64,000 nt of DNA. It comes from Chthonomonadales bacterium (lineage in GTDB: Bacteria; Armatimonadota; Chthonomonadetes; Chthonomonadales; CAJBBX01). Of the stretch, positions 1 to 8,703 are shown one piece after another (positions within the stretch are counted from its first letter, which is position 1; each line of letters starts with the position of its first letter). The DNA is taken from assembly GCA_020849275.1 (NCBI GenBank), contig JADLGO010000049.1:45386-109385 (forward strand). The letters are read 5' to 3'. The notes under the pieces are model-generated. The model was not told where the DNA came from, searched no databases, and saw only the letters and a program-made list of their open reading frames with translations. A program made the translations under genes and the position numbers.

Positions 1-323
1 GTGCTCTCCTCGTTGTTGTCCACTCCAACCGACGCGCGAAAGGCGCGGGTTCGCGGCGGAATCCCAACCTCGATCTCGCTCACGGCATGGGTCCCCAGGC
101 CATGCTGGAACGCCTGACCGCCGATGCGCAGCGGCGTGTCGATACAGGAACGGCCGAACCGCAGCACGCTGTGATCCTGGCGAAGCACGCGGAGCGGGAC
201 GACGCGCCGCGGCGGCGGCGCGCCGAACGCGGCGGCCGCCCACTCGCGGGTCGCGCGCACGAGAGCGGGCGGCGCCATCACGGAGTCGTTCGGGATCGCG
301 AGGTCGATGCCGAGGGGCCTCAT
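1..323 (-). CDS. NPCBM-domain protein, N-terminal part (runs off the left edge)
   Basis: The minus strand is open from an ATG at 323 to the window edge (about 107 codons). A purine-rich AGGAGA ribosome binding site lies just upstream of the ATG. After about 45 residues the translation shows the NPCBM pattern: a Phe-Gly start, a Pro-Leu-x-Ile-Gly-Gly turn, HGLGTHA (about residues 79-85), and FRASVGVDNNEE near the edge. NPCBM is a beta-sandwich found on secreted glycosidases and other glycan-binding proteins, so carbohydrate binding is likely. No signal peptide is evident: the first residues (MRPLGIDLAIPND) are not hydrophobic enough, so the module may sit behind a short non-exported leader, or the true start may be elsewhere. 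The remaining domains, and therefore the enzymatic activity, lie outside the window. It is the last gene of a minus-strand series with the dehydrogenase remnant and the nucleotidase upstream. Confidence 0.65.
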   Translation of the reverse strand, partial: MRPLGIDLAIPNDSVMAPPALVRATREWAAAAFGAPPPRRVVPLRVLRQDHSVLRFGRSCIDTPLRIGGQAFQHGLGTHAVSEIEVGIPPRTRAFRASVGVDNNEES

Positions 324-469
324 CGGTGTCTCTCCTGCCGAGCGGGGCGGTAGCCCGGCGGTCAGCGCGGCCGCGGCCGCCCCGAGCAGGGCCGCGTGGC
401 GGGCGCGCGCTCGATGACCAGCGTGTCTGCGTGACATGGTGGGTGTCCGGCCTCGGTGGTCGGGCGCCC

Positions 470-793
470 TCATGCGTCGGGCACGTAGCCGCGGCCCCAG
501 GGTGTCGGGTCGAGATCGCGGAAGGCATCGCTGAAGGCGAGCCAGGCCGTGGTGCCGCCGTCGGCCACGAGGGTCTGCCCGACGATGTAGCGTGCCGCGT
601 CGGATGCCAGGAAGAGGGCGACGCGCGCAGCTCCTCCACGGCCGAGGAGGCGCCGTCTGAACTGTGGGCGTCGTGCAGCGCGGCGCGCGCCCCGGCCCAA
701 CGCCAGCGCGATGGCCCGCCCGATGCCCGCATCCGCGGGTGTCACGAGCACGCGCTTCGCGTGCGCCTCGCCTCTCTCGCGTACGCCCACCAT
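470..793 (-). pseudogene. short-chain dehydrogenase/reductase remnant
   Basis: Read on the minus strand, the segment starts with the first beta strand and glycine loop of an SDR (VLVTPADAGIGRAIALAL, with Pro replacing the usual Gly after VT). It ends with the typical SDR C-terminus (ALFLASDAARYIVGQTL followed by VADGGT). Intact SDRs are about 250 residues; here only about 107 codons exist. The central region with the catalytic Ser, the YxxxK pair and the NADP loop is missing. Between the two ends, a neighbouring frame carries the expected second strand (GARAALHDAHSSDGASS), so at least two frame changes plus a large internal deletion have occurred. The 5' end also overlaps the 3' end of the nucleotidase gene. 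I read it as a decayed gene rather than a short functional protein. Confidence 0.65.
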
Positions 794-2430
794 GAGCGTC
801 TGCCGACGGCTCCGTTCGCCGCAACCGGCTCCCGCGCCGGGTAGCGCGCCTCCCGCGCCAACGCGAGGCGCCTTCCAGCCGGGGCGGGCCGGGCGCCGGA
901 CGCGGCGGCGCGCTGGATCCGGCCATCCGTCTTCGGCGCGATGGAGGGCACGGCGCCGAGGGCCGCAATCACCACGGCAGGCTCCACCTGCCCCTCCTCC
1001 GGCGTGATGAGCGCACGCGCGCCTCGGAACATCGTGTACCCGTCGCCGCCTCCGAGCACGTAGATGTTCGTCGCCAGTGTGTAGGTCTTCGCGTCGTCGA
1101 GTGGCGCGCCGTCCACGGTCACGCTCGTGAGCCGCGAGCCGGCGGGTCGGCGTTCGTCGAACACGAAGCGGATGCCAGACACCTGCGGAAAGCGCCCATC
1201 CTCCCGGTCCTCGGCGATTCGTCCAAGGCCGTGCTCGAGCGCCGCGCGGATCGTCGCGCCGGTCACCTCGATCTTCACGATGGGGTTCTCGAAGGGCAGG
1301 ATGGAGAGCACGTCGCGCCGGGTGAGGACGCCGGGGCCATAGGTGGTGTTCGAACGAATCGAGCCACCGTTGAAGAGGGCGGTCTCGGCCCCGGTCTGCC
1401 GGCGGTAGGTGTCGGCGATGAAGTCGGCCAGGTTCGTCTCGCCGGTGCGGTTCGACACCTGGCGCGCGTCGAGCTCCACGTCCGTGCGCCCCACGGGCTT
1501 GTCGAGCGCGGCGGAGAGCTCCCTCTCGTAGACGCCGATCGCTTCCGCCGCCTCCGGGTCGGGCGGCACCTCGTCGGTCACGGGGATCAGCGACCAGTCG
1601 ATGCTGAGCAGGCGCCCGGTGCGCGGGTCAAGATTGAGGTCGATGCGACCGAGGTCGCGGGCGTCCGATCCGACCTTGACGATGGGCGTTCTGCCCACCA
1701 TCGACTGCAGGATCTCGTGCTCGTGGCCGCCCATGATGACGTCCGGCTGGGCGGCGCGGGCCAGCACCTTGTCGTCGCTCATCGGCAGGTGCGTGAGCGC
1801 GATCACGACCTGCGCTCCACGGCGCCGCAACTCACGCACCAGGCCGATGGCCGTGGCGACCGCCGGGCGGAACTCCACCCCGGCACCGGCCTGCGAGCTG
1901 AACGCCGTCGTCTCCGTCACCACCCCGAGGATGCCCACCTTGATCCCGCCGACCTCGCGCAGCACCGTGGCCGGCGTGTCCGCGAAGATCCGGCCCGTGG
2001 CGCGGTCGATCACGTTGGCGCCGAGCCACGTGAAGCGCGACTCGCGCATGCGCTCGCGCAGCACCTCCGGCCCGAAGTCGAACTCGTGGTTGCCGTAGAC
2101 CGCGTAGTCGAGCCCGAGCGCGTTCCATGCCGCCACCATCTGCCTGCCGCGAAACAGGTTCGACGCCACCGAGGGCGAGAGCGTATCACCGCCCAGCAGG
2201 AACAGCGTGTTGGGCTGTTCGGCCAGGATCCGCTTGCGCAGCGTGGCAACGCGGGCCAGGCCGCCGCGCTTCCCTCGGTCGACTGGCGAGATCTGATAGA
2301 CATCGTTGAGCTGAAGCAGCGTGATGCGGGTCACCGGCGGCGGAGTTGCCTGCGGACGGCCGGGCGCGGGCAGCAGGCCGACGACGAGGGCGAGCCAGGC
2401 GATGCACAGGGGCCGGGCCAGGGCGAGCAT
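742..2430 (-). CDS. secreted 5'-nucleotidase / UshA-like metallophosphatase
   Basis: 562 residues from the ATG at 2430, chosen because AAGGAG lies 7 bases upstream and the protein then begins with a signal peptide (hydrophobic to about residue 24). The two-domain 5'-nucleotidase architecture is clear. The metallophosphatase domain has NDVY, GGDT, GNHEFDFG, a His in ALTHLPMSDD, and GGHEHE. The C-terminal nucleotide-binding domain has FNGGSIRSN, ILPFENPIVKIE and GGGDGYTMF. Family members hydrolyse nucleotides, UDP-sugars or related phosphoesters outside the membrane using two metal ions. The first motif reads NDVY instead of the canonical NDxH, so one metal ligand is changed. After GRIQRAAA, about 50 low-complexity Arg/Ala-rich residues follow and run into the dehydrogenase remnant; these look like read-through after loss of the original stop. 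The exact substrate is not predictable. Confidence 0.85.
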   Translation of the reverse strand: MLALARPLCIAWLALVVGLLPAPGRPQATPPPVTRITLLQLNDVYQISPVDRGKRGGLARVATLRKRILAEQPNTLFLLGGDTLSPSVASNLFRGRQMVAAWNALGLDYAVYGNHEFDFGPEVLRERMRESRFTWLGANVIDRATGRIFADTPATVLREVGGIKVGILGVVTETTAFSSQAGAGVEFRPAVATAIGLVRELRRRGAQVVIALTHLPMSDDKVLARAAQPDVIMGGHEHEILQSMVGRTPIVKVGSDARDLGRIDLNLDPRTGRLLSIDWSLIPVTDEVPPDPEAAEAIGVYERELSAALDKPVGRTDVELDARQVSNRTGETNLADFIADTYRRQTGAETALFNGGSIRSNTTYGPGVLTRRDVLSILPFENPIVKIEVTGATIRAALEHGLGRIAEDREDGRFPQVSGIRFVFDERRPAGSRLTSVTVDGAPLDDAKTYTLATNIYVLGGGDGYTMFRGARALITPEEGQVEPAVVIAALGAVPSIAPKTDGRIQRAAASGARPAPAGRRLALAREARYPAREPVAANGAVGRRSWWAYAREARRTRSACS

Positions 2431-2595
2431 GGGGGAACTCCTTGGCGGTGAGCTGGCGACCGCGTATGCATTCACCGCGCCGGCCCGCCGCCCCTCCCCG
2501 GCGCGGGGTGCGCGACTGCCCGGCGTCCCAACGAGGTCGGACGAGGCAGGCACGGCGGGCCGGGGCGCCGAAAGCTGATGGAGCGGAGGACCCAC

Positions 2596-5088
2596 ATGCC
2601 GATGCGCGCCCCGAGGATCGCCCTGTGCGCGGCCGCCCTCCTGGCCGCCGTTCCCGCAGTCGCAAGCCAGGCCGGCCACGGCAGGCTGACGCCCACGTTC
2701 ATCGCGCGGGCACACGGCACCCTCGTGGCGAGCGCCGTGGCCACAGCGCCGCCCTACGGTGCCGACGCCAGCGGCGGGGCCGACTGCACCCCGGCGCTCC
2801 AACGCGCCCTCGACGCCGTCGCCAACGACGGGGGCGGCGTGGTCTATCTGCCCCCGGGGCGCTACCGGGTGGACGGCGCCCTCCGCATCGGCTACGCCGT
2901 CGCGCTCGCCGGGGCCGGCGCGCCTGGCGCGCGGCCCGCGGAGCGGCCGGCGACCCTCCTCCTCGCCGCAGGTCCGCCCACCGACCGCCCGCTGCTCGAC
3001 CTCTCGGCCGCCGAGGGGGCCGTGATGGACCTTGGCATCGCGTACCCGAACCAGTGGCCGGACGACGTGGTGGCCTACCCGTTCGCCATCTCGGGGCGCA
3101 TGCTGCAGGTGCGCAACGTGACGCTGCTTAACGCCTTCAACGGCCTGGAGATGACCGCGGCGGGCGGCTGTGTTGTCGACGGCCTGCGCGGCACGGTCTT
3201 GAGGCGGGGAGTGCTGGCGCCGGACAGCACCGAGTTCTCGTGGATGCGCGACGTGCGCTTCTCCAACGCGTGGTGGGAGAGTTGGTCGCGGGCCCTCTCC
3301 GGCGCCGACATGGGCCGGGAGCGCTGCCGCGCGCTCGACGCCTTCACTCGCCGCCACCTCGTCGCCCTGGAGCTCGGCCGCATCGACGGCATGGCCATCG
3401 ACGGCCTCGAGGCGCCCGACGCCGCCGTGCCGGTGCGGATCGAGAAAGGACCGCATGTTCAGCAGCACGCGGTCTTTGGCTATGGCGGCGTGGCCCGGGG
3501 GCTGCCCGCGCGACGCCAGGAGTTCGGCTGGGACCCCTGGTACTACGGCATGCACTACGCCGACGTTGACGAGGTGCCCGAGGCGCGCGGCCTCGTCAGG
3601 CGGGCCGCGCCCCTGCCCGCCCCGGCGCGCCGCGATGCCGGCTCGTTCGTCGACGTGGGCGCGCCGCCATACGAAGCCGCCGGCGATGGCGCGGCGGACG
3701 ACACGTCGACCATCGAGGCGGCCCTGCGCCACGCGGGGGCGCGCGGCGGAGGCACGGTCTACCTGCGGCCAGGCGTCTACCGCGTCACGCGGCCGCTCGT
3801 CGTGCCGACGGGCGTGGAGCTGCGCGGCGCGCTGGGCATCGGCAAGGCACGCTCCTATCGGGAATCGTGCGCGCTCCTGGCCGACTTCGGCGCCAGCACC
3901 CTCGAGCCCCGGCTCGCCCCGGCGCTCCTCACGCTGGATCCCCGCGCCGGCGTGCGCGGGCTCGAGCTACTCTGGGCCGGGCAGACCTACGGCGCCGAGC
4001 CGCCCCGACCGTTCCCCTTTGCCCTTCGCGGGCGCGGACCCGGCATCTGGGCCGTCGACCTGCTGATCGTCAACGCGACGCGCGGCATTGACCTGGCGAC
4101 CCATCGCTGCGACGGGCACGTCGTCTCCGGCGTGTGGGCGACGGCCTACGAGGAGGGCCTGGTCGTGGGCGGTGGCTCTCGCGGCGGGTGGCTGGAGCGC
4201 GTCACCATCTCCTACGGTCCCTGGAGCGAGTCGGCCCGCCGACCGGCGGGCGCGACGGCGGAGGATCGCGATGCCGTGGCGGCATACCACCGCGCGCACA
4301 GCGTCCACTTCACCTTCGGCGACTGCGAGGGCGAGAGCGCATGGGGCCTCTGCGGCTTCGACCCGCGGGTCCACTTCCGCTTCCGCGAGGAGGCCGGCCG
4401 CGGCTGCCTGCGCGCCTCCTTCTGGCTGAGCATGCTCGACGTGGCCGACCGCACGCTGATCGAGGCCGACGCGGGCGAGGAGATCGCGTTCGTCGGCCTT
4501 TTCGGCACCGGCGGGCGCGACCGGGTGCACAACTGGGTGGAGGTTGCGCCCGGCTTTCGCGGACCGCTCCGCGTCTATGCGAAGACCATCCAACAGAGCT
4601 TCGTGAACCACCCGTACCGCTGGCGACCCGGCCAGGTGCTCCTCTACGACGCGCCGTCCGCGGCGACGAATCGGCCGACCTCGGCGAGCGCATCGGCGCC
4701 GGGCAGCCGCCCGTCGGCGGCCACCGACCGTGACCCGCGCACCGTGTGGGCTGCGCCGCGCGGAAGCTGGCTGCAGGTGGACCTTGGCCGAACGATGCGC
4801 ATCGGGCGATTCGGGGTAGAGTCGGCGGGCCTGTTCGGCGACGCCTCCGGCAACGTGACGGAGGCCGAGCTGCGCGTGAGCGCGGACGGTCGCACCTTTC
4901 GGCGGGTCGCCGTCGTGCGCTCCTACGGGCAGCCCTGGGCCGACCGGCCCGTGGAGCCGGTCACCGCGCGCTGGGTGCGCCTCTACCCGGTGTGCGGCGG
5001 CGACGGCGCCGTGCGCGTCGCCACCTTCAGCGTCCACGAGGCGCGCAGCGCGCATGGCTCGCCGGTCGCCGCCGCGGCGGCGAGGTGA
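2596..5088 (+). CDS. secreted double pectate-lyase-fold protein with C-terminal discoidin (F5/8 C) domain
   Basis: 830 residues. The ATG at 2596 is preferred over 2578 because GGAGGA lies 5 bases before it and the protein then opens with a clean signal peptide (cleavage near AVASQA). Two glycine-rich Pectate_lyase_3-type starts are visible. One is at about residues 50-90 (LPPGRYRVDGAL). The second is at about 350-405 (YLRPGVYRVTRPLVVP). Each is followed by beta-helix sequence, so this is a tandem right-handed beta-helix protein. The last 150 residues resemble an F5/8 type C carbohydrate-binding module (SWLQVDLGRTMRIGRFGVES; ARWVRLYP). The likely role is binding or cleaving an acidic or complex polysaccharide outside the cell. 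No catalytic triad can be assigned from sequence alone. It is transcribed divergently from the nucleotidase, with 165 bases between the starts. Confidence 0.75.
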   Translation: MPMRAPRIALCAAALLAAVPAVASQAGHGRLTPTFIARAHGTLVASAVATAPPYGADASGGADCTPALQRALDAVANDGGGVVYLPPGRYRVDGALRIGYAVALAGAGAPGARPAERPATLLLAAGPPTDRPLLDLSAAEGAVMDLGIAYPNQWPDDVVAYPFAISGRMLQVRNVTLLNAFNGLEMTAAGGCVVDGLRGTVLRRGVLAPDSTEFSWMRDVRFSNAWWESWSRALSGADMGRERCRALDAFTRRHLVALELGRIDGMAIDGLEAPDAAVPVRIEKGPHVQQHAVFGYGGVARGLPARRQEFGWDPWYYGMHYADVDEVPEARGLVRRAAPLPAPARRDAGSFVDVGAPPYEAAGDGAADDTSTIEAALRHAGARGGGTVYLRPGVYRVTRPLVVPTGVELRGALGIGKARSYRESCALLADFGASTLEPRLAPALLTLDPRAGVRGLELLWAGQTYGAEPPRPFPFALRGRGPGIWAVDLLIVNATRGIDLATHRCDGHVVSGVWATAYEEGLVVGGGSRGGWLERVTISYGPWSESARRPAGATAEDRDAVAAYHRAHSVHFTFGDCEGESAWGLCGFDPRVHFRFREEAGRGCLRASFWLSMLDVADRTLIEADAGEEIAFVGLFGTGGRDRVHNWVEVAPGFRGPLRVYAKTIQQSFVNHPYRWRPGQVLLYDAPSAATNRPTSASASAPGSRPSAATDRDPRTVWAAPRGSWLQVDLGRTMRIGRFGVESAGLFGDASGNVTEAELRVSADGRTFRRVAVVRSYGQPWADRPVEPVTARWVRLYPVCGGDGAVRVATFSVHEARSAHGSPVAAAAAR

Positions 5089-5271
5089 TGCCAACGAACG
5101 GGTCGGGGAGGCCGTCACCGCGCGCGACTGTGCCTGCCCGCTCACCCGCTCTCCGCCGGACCGGCCGCCCGCGGCGGGCGCCCAAGCGCGGGCAGCGCGC
5201 GCCCACGGCACAGGACGGCCCAGGTTGCCGGCGCAGCGGCGGTGCGCTTGCTCACCCATGGTCGCCCTTGC

Positions 5272-6021
5272 TCACTTCGCGGGGGCGGGCGCCGGCTCCG
5301 GCTCCAGCGGCTGGCGCGCGATCACGAGCTTCTGGCTCGCCACCTCGATCCTCTCGAGCTCGCCGGTGCCCTTGCGAACCCAGCACCGGTGCTGAATCGG
5401 CGCCACGTCGACCACGACACACTCCACGGGCGTGCCGCCGATGCTCAGCGTCTCCGTCTTCGGATCGCATCGCAGCGTGAGCTCGACTCGCTGCATCAGG
5501 TTGGTCGCGAAGACGGGCACCGACGTGTCCTTGCCCGGCTCGGGGCGGACGGAGCGCATGGTCAGGCTCAGAAGCGTGATGAGGTTGTTCACCTGGAGCA
5601 CCTCGTCGCCCTTGCGCGCGACCTCCTTCGTCTGCTTGCGCCCGCCGACCACGGCCTCCAGCTTCGCCTTTCCTGGCGGGAAGGAGAACCTCGCCGTCTG
5701 GCTCGGACCCGCCCCGGTTACACTCAGGCTCAACGACACCGGTTCCACCATGTCGGTCACCGCGAAGCCGCCGTCCATCGTCAGGTGGATCGGCTGCCCT
5801 CCGACCTCCAGCGACAGCGCCACTTTCATCGTCCAGTCGCTCACGGTCCTGCCATCGCGCTTCGCGACGGCCCTGCAGGTGGCCGTCTGGCTCCCGATCG
5901 GCTTGCCCGCAGCCGTGAACGCCCACCTCTCCCTCTCGCCAGCCTTCACGTCGACGGGGCTGCGCTGCGCGGCCGCGCCCGACGTGGCGAGCACGCACGC
6001 CAGAACCAGGACGGATCTCAT
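5272..6021 (-). CDS. secreted protein of unknown family
   Basis: 249 residues from the ATG at 6021, with GGAGGAG six bases upstream. The N-terminus (MRSVLVLACVLATSGAAAQ) is a signal peptide, so the protein is exported. The mature part is rich in alternating hydrophobic and polar residues, suggesting beta structure, with two Cys (RCDP and the VECVVVD strand) and a third in HRCWVRKG. It ends in a Pro/Glu/Ala tail (PLEPEPAPAPAK). I do not recognise the family. The general look (a periplasmic beta protein reporting on a substrate) recalls LolA/DUF-type envelope proteins but no diagnostic motif is present. It stands alone between the pectate-lyase-fold gene and the acetyltransferase. The 183 bases before it (5089-5271) show no gene. 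Confidence 0.7.
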   Translation of the reverse strand: MRSVLVLACVLATSGAAAQRSPVDVKAGERERWAFTAAGKPIGSQTATCRAVAKRDGRTVSDWTMKVALSLEVGGQPIHLTMDGGFAVTDMVEPVSLSLSVTGAGPSQTARFSFPPGKAKLEAVVGGRKQTKEVARKGDEVLQVNNLITLLSLTMRSVRPEPGKDTSVPVFATNLMQRVELTLRCDPKTETLSIGGTPVECVVVDVAPIQHRCWVRKGTGELERIEVASQKLVIARQPLEPEPAPAPAK

Positions 6022-6257
6022 GGCAGTCTCCTCCCTGCGGTCCGGCGCTCCAACGGCTCTCCGCGCGCCGGTCCCGCTCCCCCAGAATACAGCACATGTG
6101 GGCGGGCGGTTTCGCGGCGTGCCGGCCGTCCTCCTCTTCAGCGTCCGGTCCGCCGTGCCGCGCCGCCGCTCCGACTGGCCGCGCCGCACGCGGAGGAGTC
6201 CCGCCGGGGCGCGGCCAACTCTCCCATCGGCCCATCGAGGGGAAAGGCTGCCCGCCC

Positions 6258-7463
6258 GTGCCCGACGCACATACCGACCCGCCGCCCGCCATCGCCGTGA
6301 CGCCGGAGCCCGGGGGCTCGCACCGCGTCGAGCTCTCCGTCCAGGACCGGCCCGTCAGCCGCCTCTGGATCGTTCCCTTCACGCTGCGCGTCGGCGCCGC
6401 GATGGTGCGGATGGACGGCATCGGCGGGGTGGGGACCGACGAGAGCCACCGCTTGCGCGGATACTCGCGCCGCGTCCTCGAGCACGCTGTTGACCGCATG
6501 CGTCGGGGCGATGCGGCCCTCGGCATGCTCTACGGCATCCGGGACTTCTATGCCCGGTTCGGTTTCGCGACGGCCGGCCCCGACCACCTCCTCTTCCTGA
6601 CGGATCTGGAGCGTGACGCCGCCCTGCCGCCTGGCTGGGCCGTGCGATCGCTGGCGTGCGGCGACCTGGCGGCGGTGCGCGGGCTCTACGGGGTCGCCAC
6701 CGCCAACGCGGTCGGAGCCGCGGTGCGCGCCCCGAACGCGGGCGCATGGGCGCAACTGGCGCGCGCGGCCGATGGCTCCGGGGGCGATGCCTGCCGGGTG
6801 TTGACGGACCCCCGCGGGCAAGTGCGCGGCTACGCATGGCTCGCTCGCTGGTGCTGGTACGTGAGCGACAACCTCGAGAAGGCGTACCCGGACGCCCTGG
6901 TGGTCGGCGAGGCCGTGGCCGACGGACCGGCGTCGGCGGACGCCGTGCTGGCCGCCTGCCGGCTCTGGGCTCGCGAGGAGCGAGCGGTGCGGGAGGTCCG
7001 GCAGGTGGTTCTGGGCACCGCGCCCGAGGGCCCGCTCGCGGCGGCGGCCATGCATCAGGACGCGCGCTTCGTGCATGAGTTCGTCGCATGCGGCGGCTCC
7101 ATGGCCCGCGTGCTCGATGTGGAGCGCCTTCTTTCGTCGCTCGCGCCGGAGTTGGAGCGCCGCTTGGCCGCCGCGCGGCCCGGCTTCGCCGGCACGCTGC
7201 GCCTCAGAACCGATCTGGGCGATGCGGTGCTGCGCGTCGGCCGTGGCCGTGTGCGCCTGGTTCCCGGCGGTGGGGCCGTCCCCGCAACCGACGCCGAGGC
7301 CGTGCTCGACCAGGGCACGCTCGCGCGCCTGGCGCTGGGCGCCTTCGCTCCCGAGGACCTTCTCGCGCGGCTGCCCGCCCCGCCAGGGCCCGAGGCGGCG
7401 CGCCTGCTCGCCGCCCTCTTCCCCGCGCGCCTCCCGCACATGCACCTGCCCGACCGCTTCTGA
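6258..7463 (+). CDS. Eis-like GNAT N-acetyltransferase with SCP2-type C-terminal domain
   Basis: 401 residues from the GTG at 6258; a purine-rich stretch lies about 12-20 bases upstream. The frame is open further upstream but the extra residues are low complexity. The length and layout match the Eis family. There is an N-terminal GNAT fold with RGYSRRVLEHAVDRM, the acetyl-CoA pyrophosphate loop region, and FYARFGFATAG. A second GNAT-like half follows (about 120-280). A sterol-carrier-like C-terminal domain ends in MHLPDRF. Eis enzymes acetylate amines, including aminoglycosides and polyamines, with acetyl-CoA in the cytoplasm. The physiological substrate here is unknown. The family is hexameric and relies on the free C-terminal carboxylate as base; the C-terminal Phe position fits that. 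It is followed by 229 bases containing the promoter of the next operon. Confidence 0.75.
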   Translation: MPDAHTDPPPAIAVTPEPGGSHRVELSVQDRPVSRLWIVPFTLRVGAAMVRMDGIGGVGTDESHRLRGYSRRVLEHAVDRMRRGDAALGMLYGIRDFYARFGFATAGPDHLLFLTDLERDAALPPGWAVRSLACGDLAAVRGLYGVATANAVGAAVRAPNAGAWAQLARAADGSGGDACRVLTDPRGQVRGYAWLARWCWYVSDNLEKAYPDALVVGEAVADGPASADAVLAACRLWAREERAVREVRQVVLGTAPEGPLAAAAMHQDARFVHEFVACGGSMARVLDVERLLSSLAPELERRLAAARPGFAGTLRLRTDLGDAVLRVGRGRVRLVPGGGAVPATDAEAVLDQGTLARLALGAFAPEDLLARLPAPPGPEAARLLAALFPARLPHMHLPDRF

Positions 7464-7566
7464 CTGGCCAGGCCGCCATGACAGTCTGGCACGCATTGTG
7501 CACTCCCAGCAGTGGGATCGTCGCGCTTGGGCCGCTCTTCCACGAGCGCGCCCGGATGGCCGGGCC

Positions 7567-7595
7567 TTGACTCCGACCGCCCGGCCGCCGATAAT
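7567..7595 (+). promoter_or_regulatory. sigma70-type promoter of the surface-glycan operon
   Basis: TTGACT (7567-7572) and GATAAT (7590-7595) are separated by 17 bases, each matching the housekeeping consensus at five of six positions. Transcription would start near 7602, about 90 bases before the first gene of the nine-gene operon. The surrounding sequence is otherwise very GC-rich, so the AT-rich GATAAT stands out. Confidence 0.6.
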
Positions 7596-7692
7596 GGCGT
7601 ATGGGCGCCGCGCCGGACGAAGCCGGCGGCACGCAAACCCACGCCACCCACGGTGCGTTCTGCTCCGCCGCAACAAGGAAGCTCCAGGCAAC

Positions 7693-8703
7693 ATGCTGCG
7701 AATTGGCGTCATCGGCTACGGCTACTGGGGGCCGAACCTGGCCCGCAACTTCCATCACAGCCCGCTGTGGTCGCTCGTGCGCGTGGCCGACTTCCAGCCC
7801 GCCCGCCGCGAGGCGGCCGCCCGCGACTGCCCCGGGGTCGAGACATGCGCGGAGCCCGAGCCGATCCTGCGCGCGCCGGACATCGACGCCGTCGCCATCG
7901 CGACACCCATCGCCACCCACTTCGAGTTGGCGCTCGCGGCGCTGCAGGCCGGCAAGCACGTGCTCGTCGAGAAGCCGATGACCGACGACGCCGGCCAGGC
8001 GGAGCGCCTGGTGGCGGAGGCGGACCGGCGCGGCCTGGTGCTGCTCGTCGACCACACCTTCGTCTACACCGAGGCCGTCCGCTGGCTGACCGAGTTCGCC
8101 GGCGGCGGCCAGTTCGGCGAGCCCTACTACTTCGACTCCATTCGGGCCAACCTGGGCCTCTTTCAGCGCGACGCCAGCGTGCTGTGGGACCTCGCCCCGC
8201 ACGACCTCTCCATCCTCACCGCCGTGCTGGACCGCCCGGTCCGGTCCGTCGCCGCGTTCGGGGCAAGCCACGCGGGCAGCCGCGTGCCGGACATCGCCTA
8301 CCTGACGCTCGACCTGGGCGATGGCTGCCTGGCGCACTTCCACGTGAGCTGGCTTTCGCCGGTCAAGGTGCGCCGCGTGCTCCTGGCGGGCAGCCGCAAG
8401 ATGGTGGTGTTTGACGACCTGGAGGCGACCGAGAAGCTGAAGGTCTACGACAGCGGAGTCAACATCCGCCACGACGACTCGGAGGGCGCCTACCGCCTGC
8501 GCGTGGACTACCGCGTGGGCGACATGACTTCGCCCGCGCTCAAGAGCGGCGAGGCGCTCGCCGCCGAGGCGGCCCACTTCGCGCGATGCATCCTGGGCGA
8601 GGAGCGTCCGCGGACCGGGGGCGAAGCCGGCCTGGCGGTCGTGCGCGTCCTGAGCGCCGCCGAGCAGAGCATGAGAAGCGGAGGGGAGATCGTGCGCCTG
8701 TGA
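7693..8703 (+). CDS. Gfo/Idh/MocA-family oxidoreductase, WbpB/WlbA-like (UDP-sugar 3-dehydrogenase)
   Basis: 336 residues from the ATG at 7693. The N-terminal Rossmann domain has GVIGYGYWGPNLAR, and the family signature EKPMT is at residues 93-97. The GYWGPNLARN version of the glycine loop and VDHTFVYTEAV are characteristic of the WbpB/WlbA branch. That branch oxidises C3 of UDP-GlcNAcA-type sugars with NAD(H) ahead of transamination. The next two genes are the matching acetyltransferase and aminotransferase, which is the conserved trio for a 3-acetamido sugar. This is the first gene of the operon. Its stop overlaps the GTG of the next gene (GTGA). A UDP-GlcNAc 6-dehydrogenase (WbpA type) is not in the window, so the precursor must come from elsewhere or the sugar differs. 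Confidence 0.8.
   Translation: MLRIGVIGYGYWGPNLARNFHHSPLWSLVRVADFQPARREAAARDCPGVETCAEPEPILRAPDIDAVAIATPIATHFELALAALQAGKHVLVEKPMTDDAGQAERLVAEADRRGLVLLVDHTFVYTEAVRWLTEFAGGGQFGEPYYFDSIRANLGLFQRDASVLWDLAPHDLSILTAVLDRPVRSVAAFGASHAGSRVPDIAYLTLDLGDGCLAHFHVSWLSPVKVRRVLLAGSRKMVVFDDLEATEKLKVYDSGVNIRHDDSEGAYRLRVDYRVGDMTSPALKSGEALAAEAAHFARCILGEERPRTGGEAGLAVVRVLSAAEQSMRSGGEIVRL

Noticed and set aside
324..469. Additional gene between the NPCBM protein and the SDR remnant
   Set aside because: No frame with a ribosome binding site or recognisable residues on either strand.
2431..3732. N-terminal extension of the nucleotidase reading frame on the minus strand
   Set aside because: The frame is open but is the reverse of the pectate-lyase-fold gene; the ATG at 2430 has the ribosome binding site and signal peptide, and the extension is low complexity.
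6096..6257. Upstream extension of the Eis-like protein to an ATG at 6096
   Set aside because: The extra 54 residues are Arg/Ser/Pro-rich shadow sequence without a ribosome binding site, and the family length fits the GTG at 6258.
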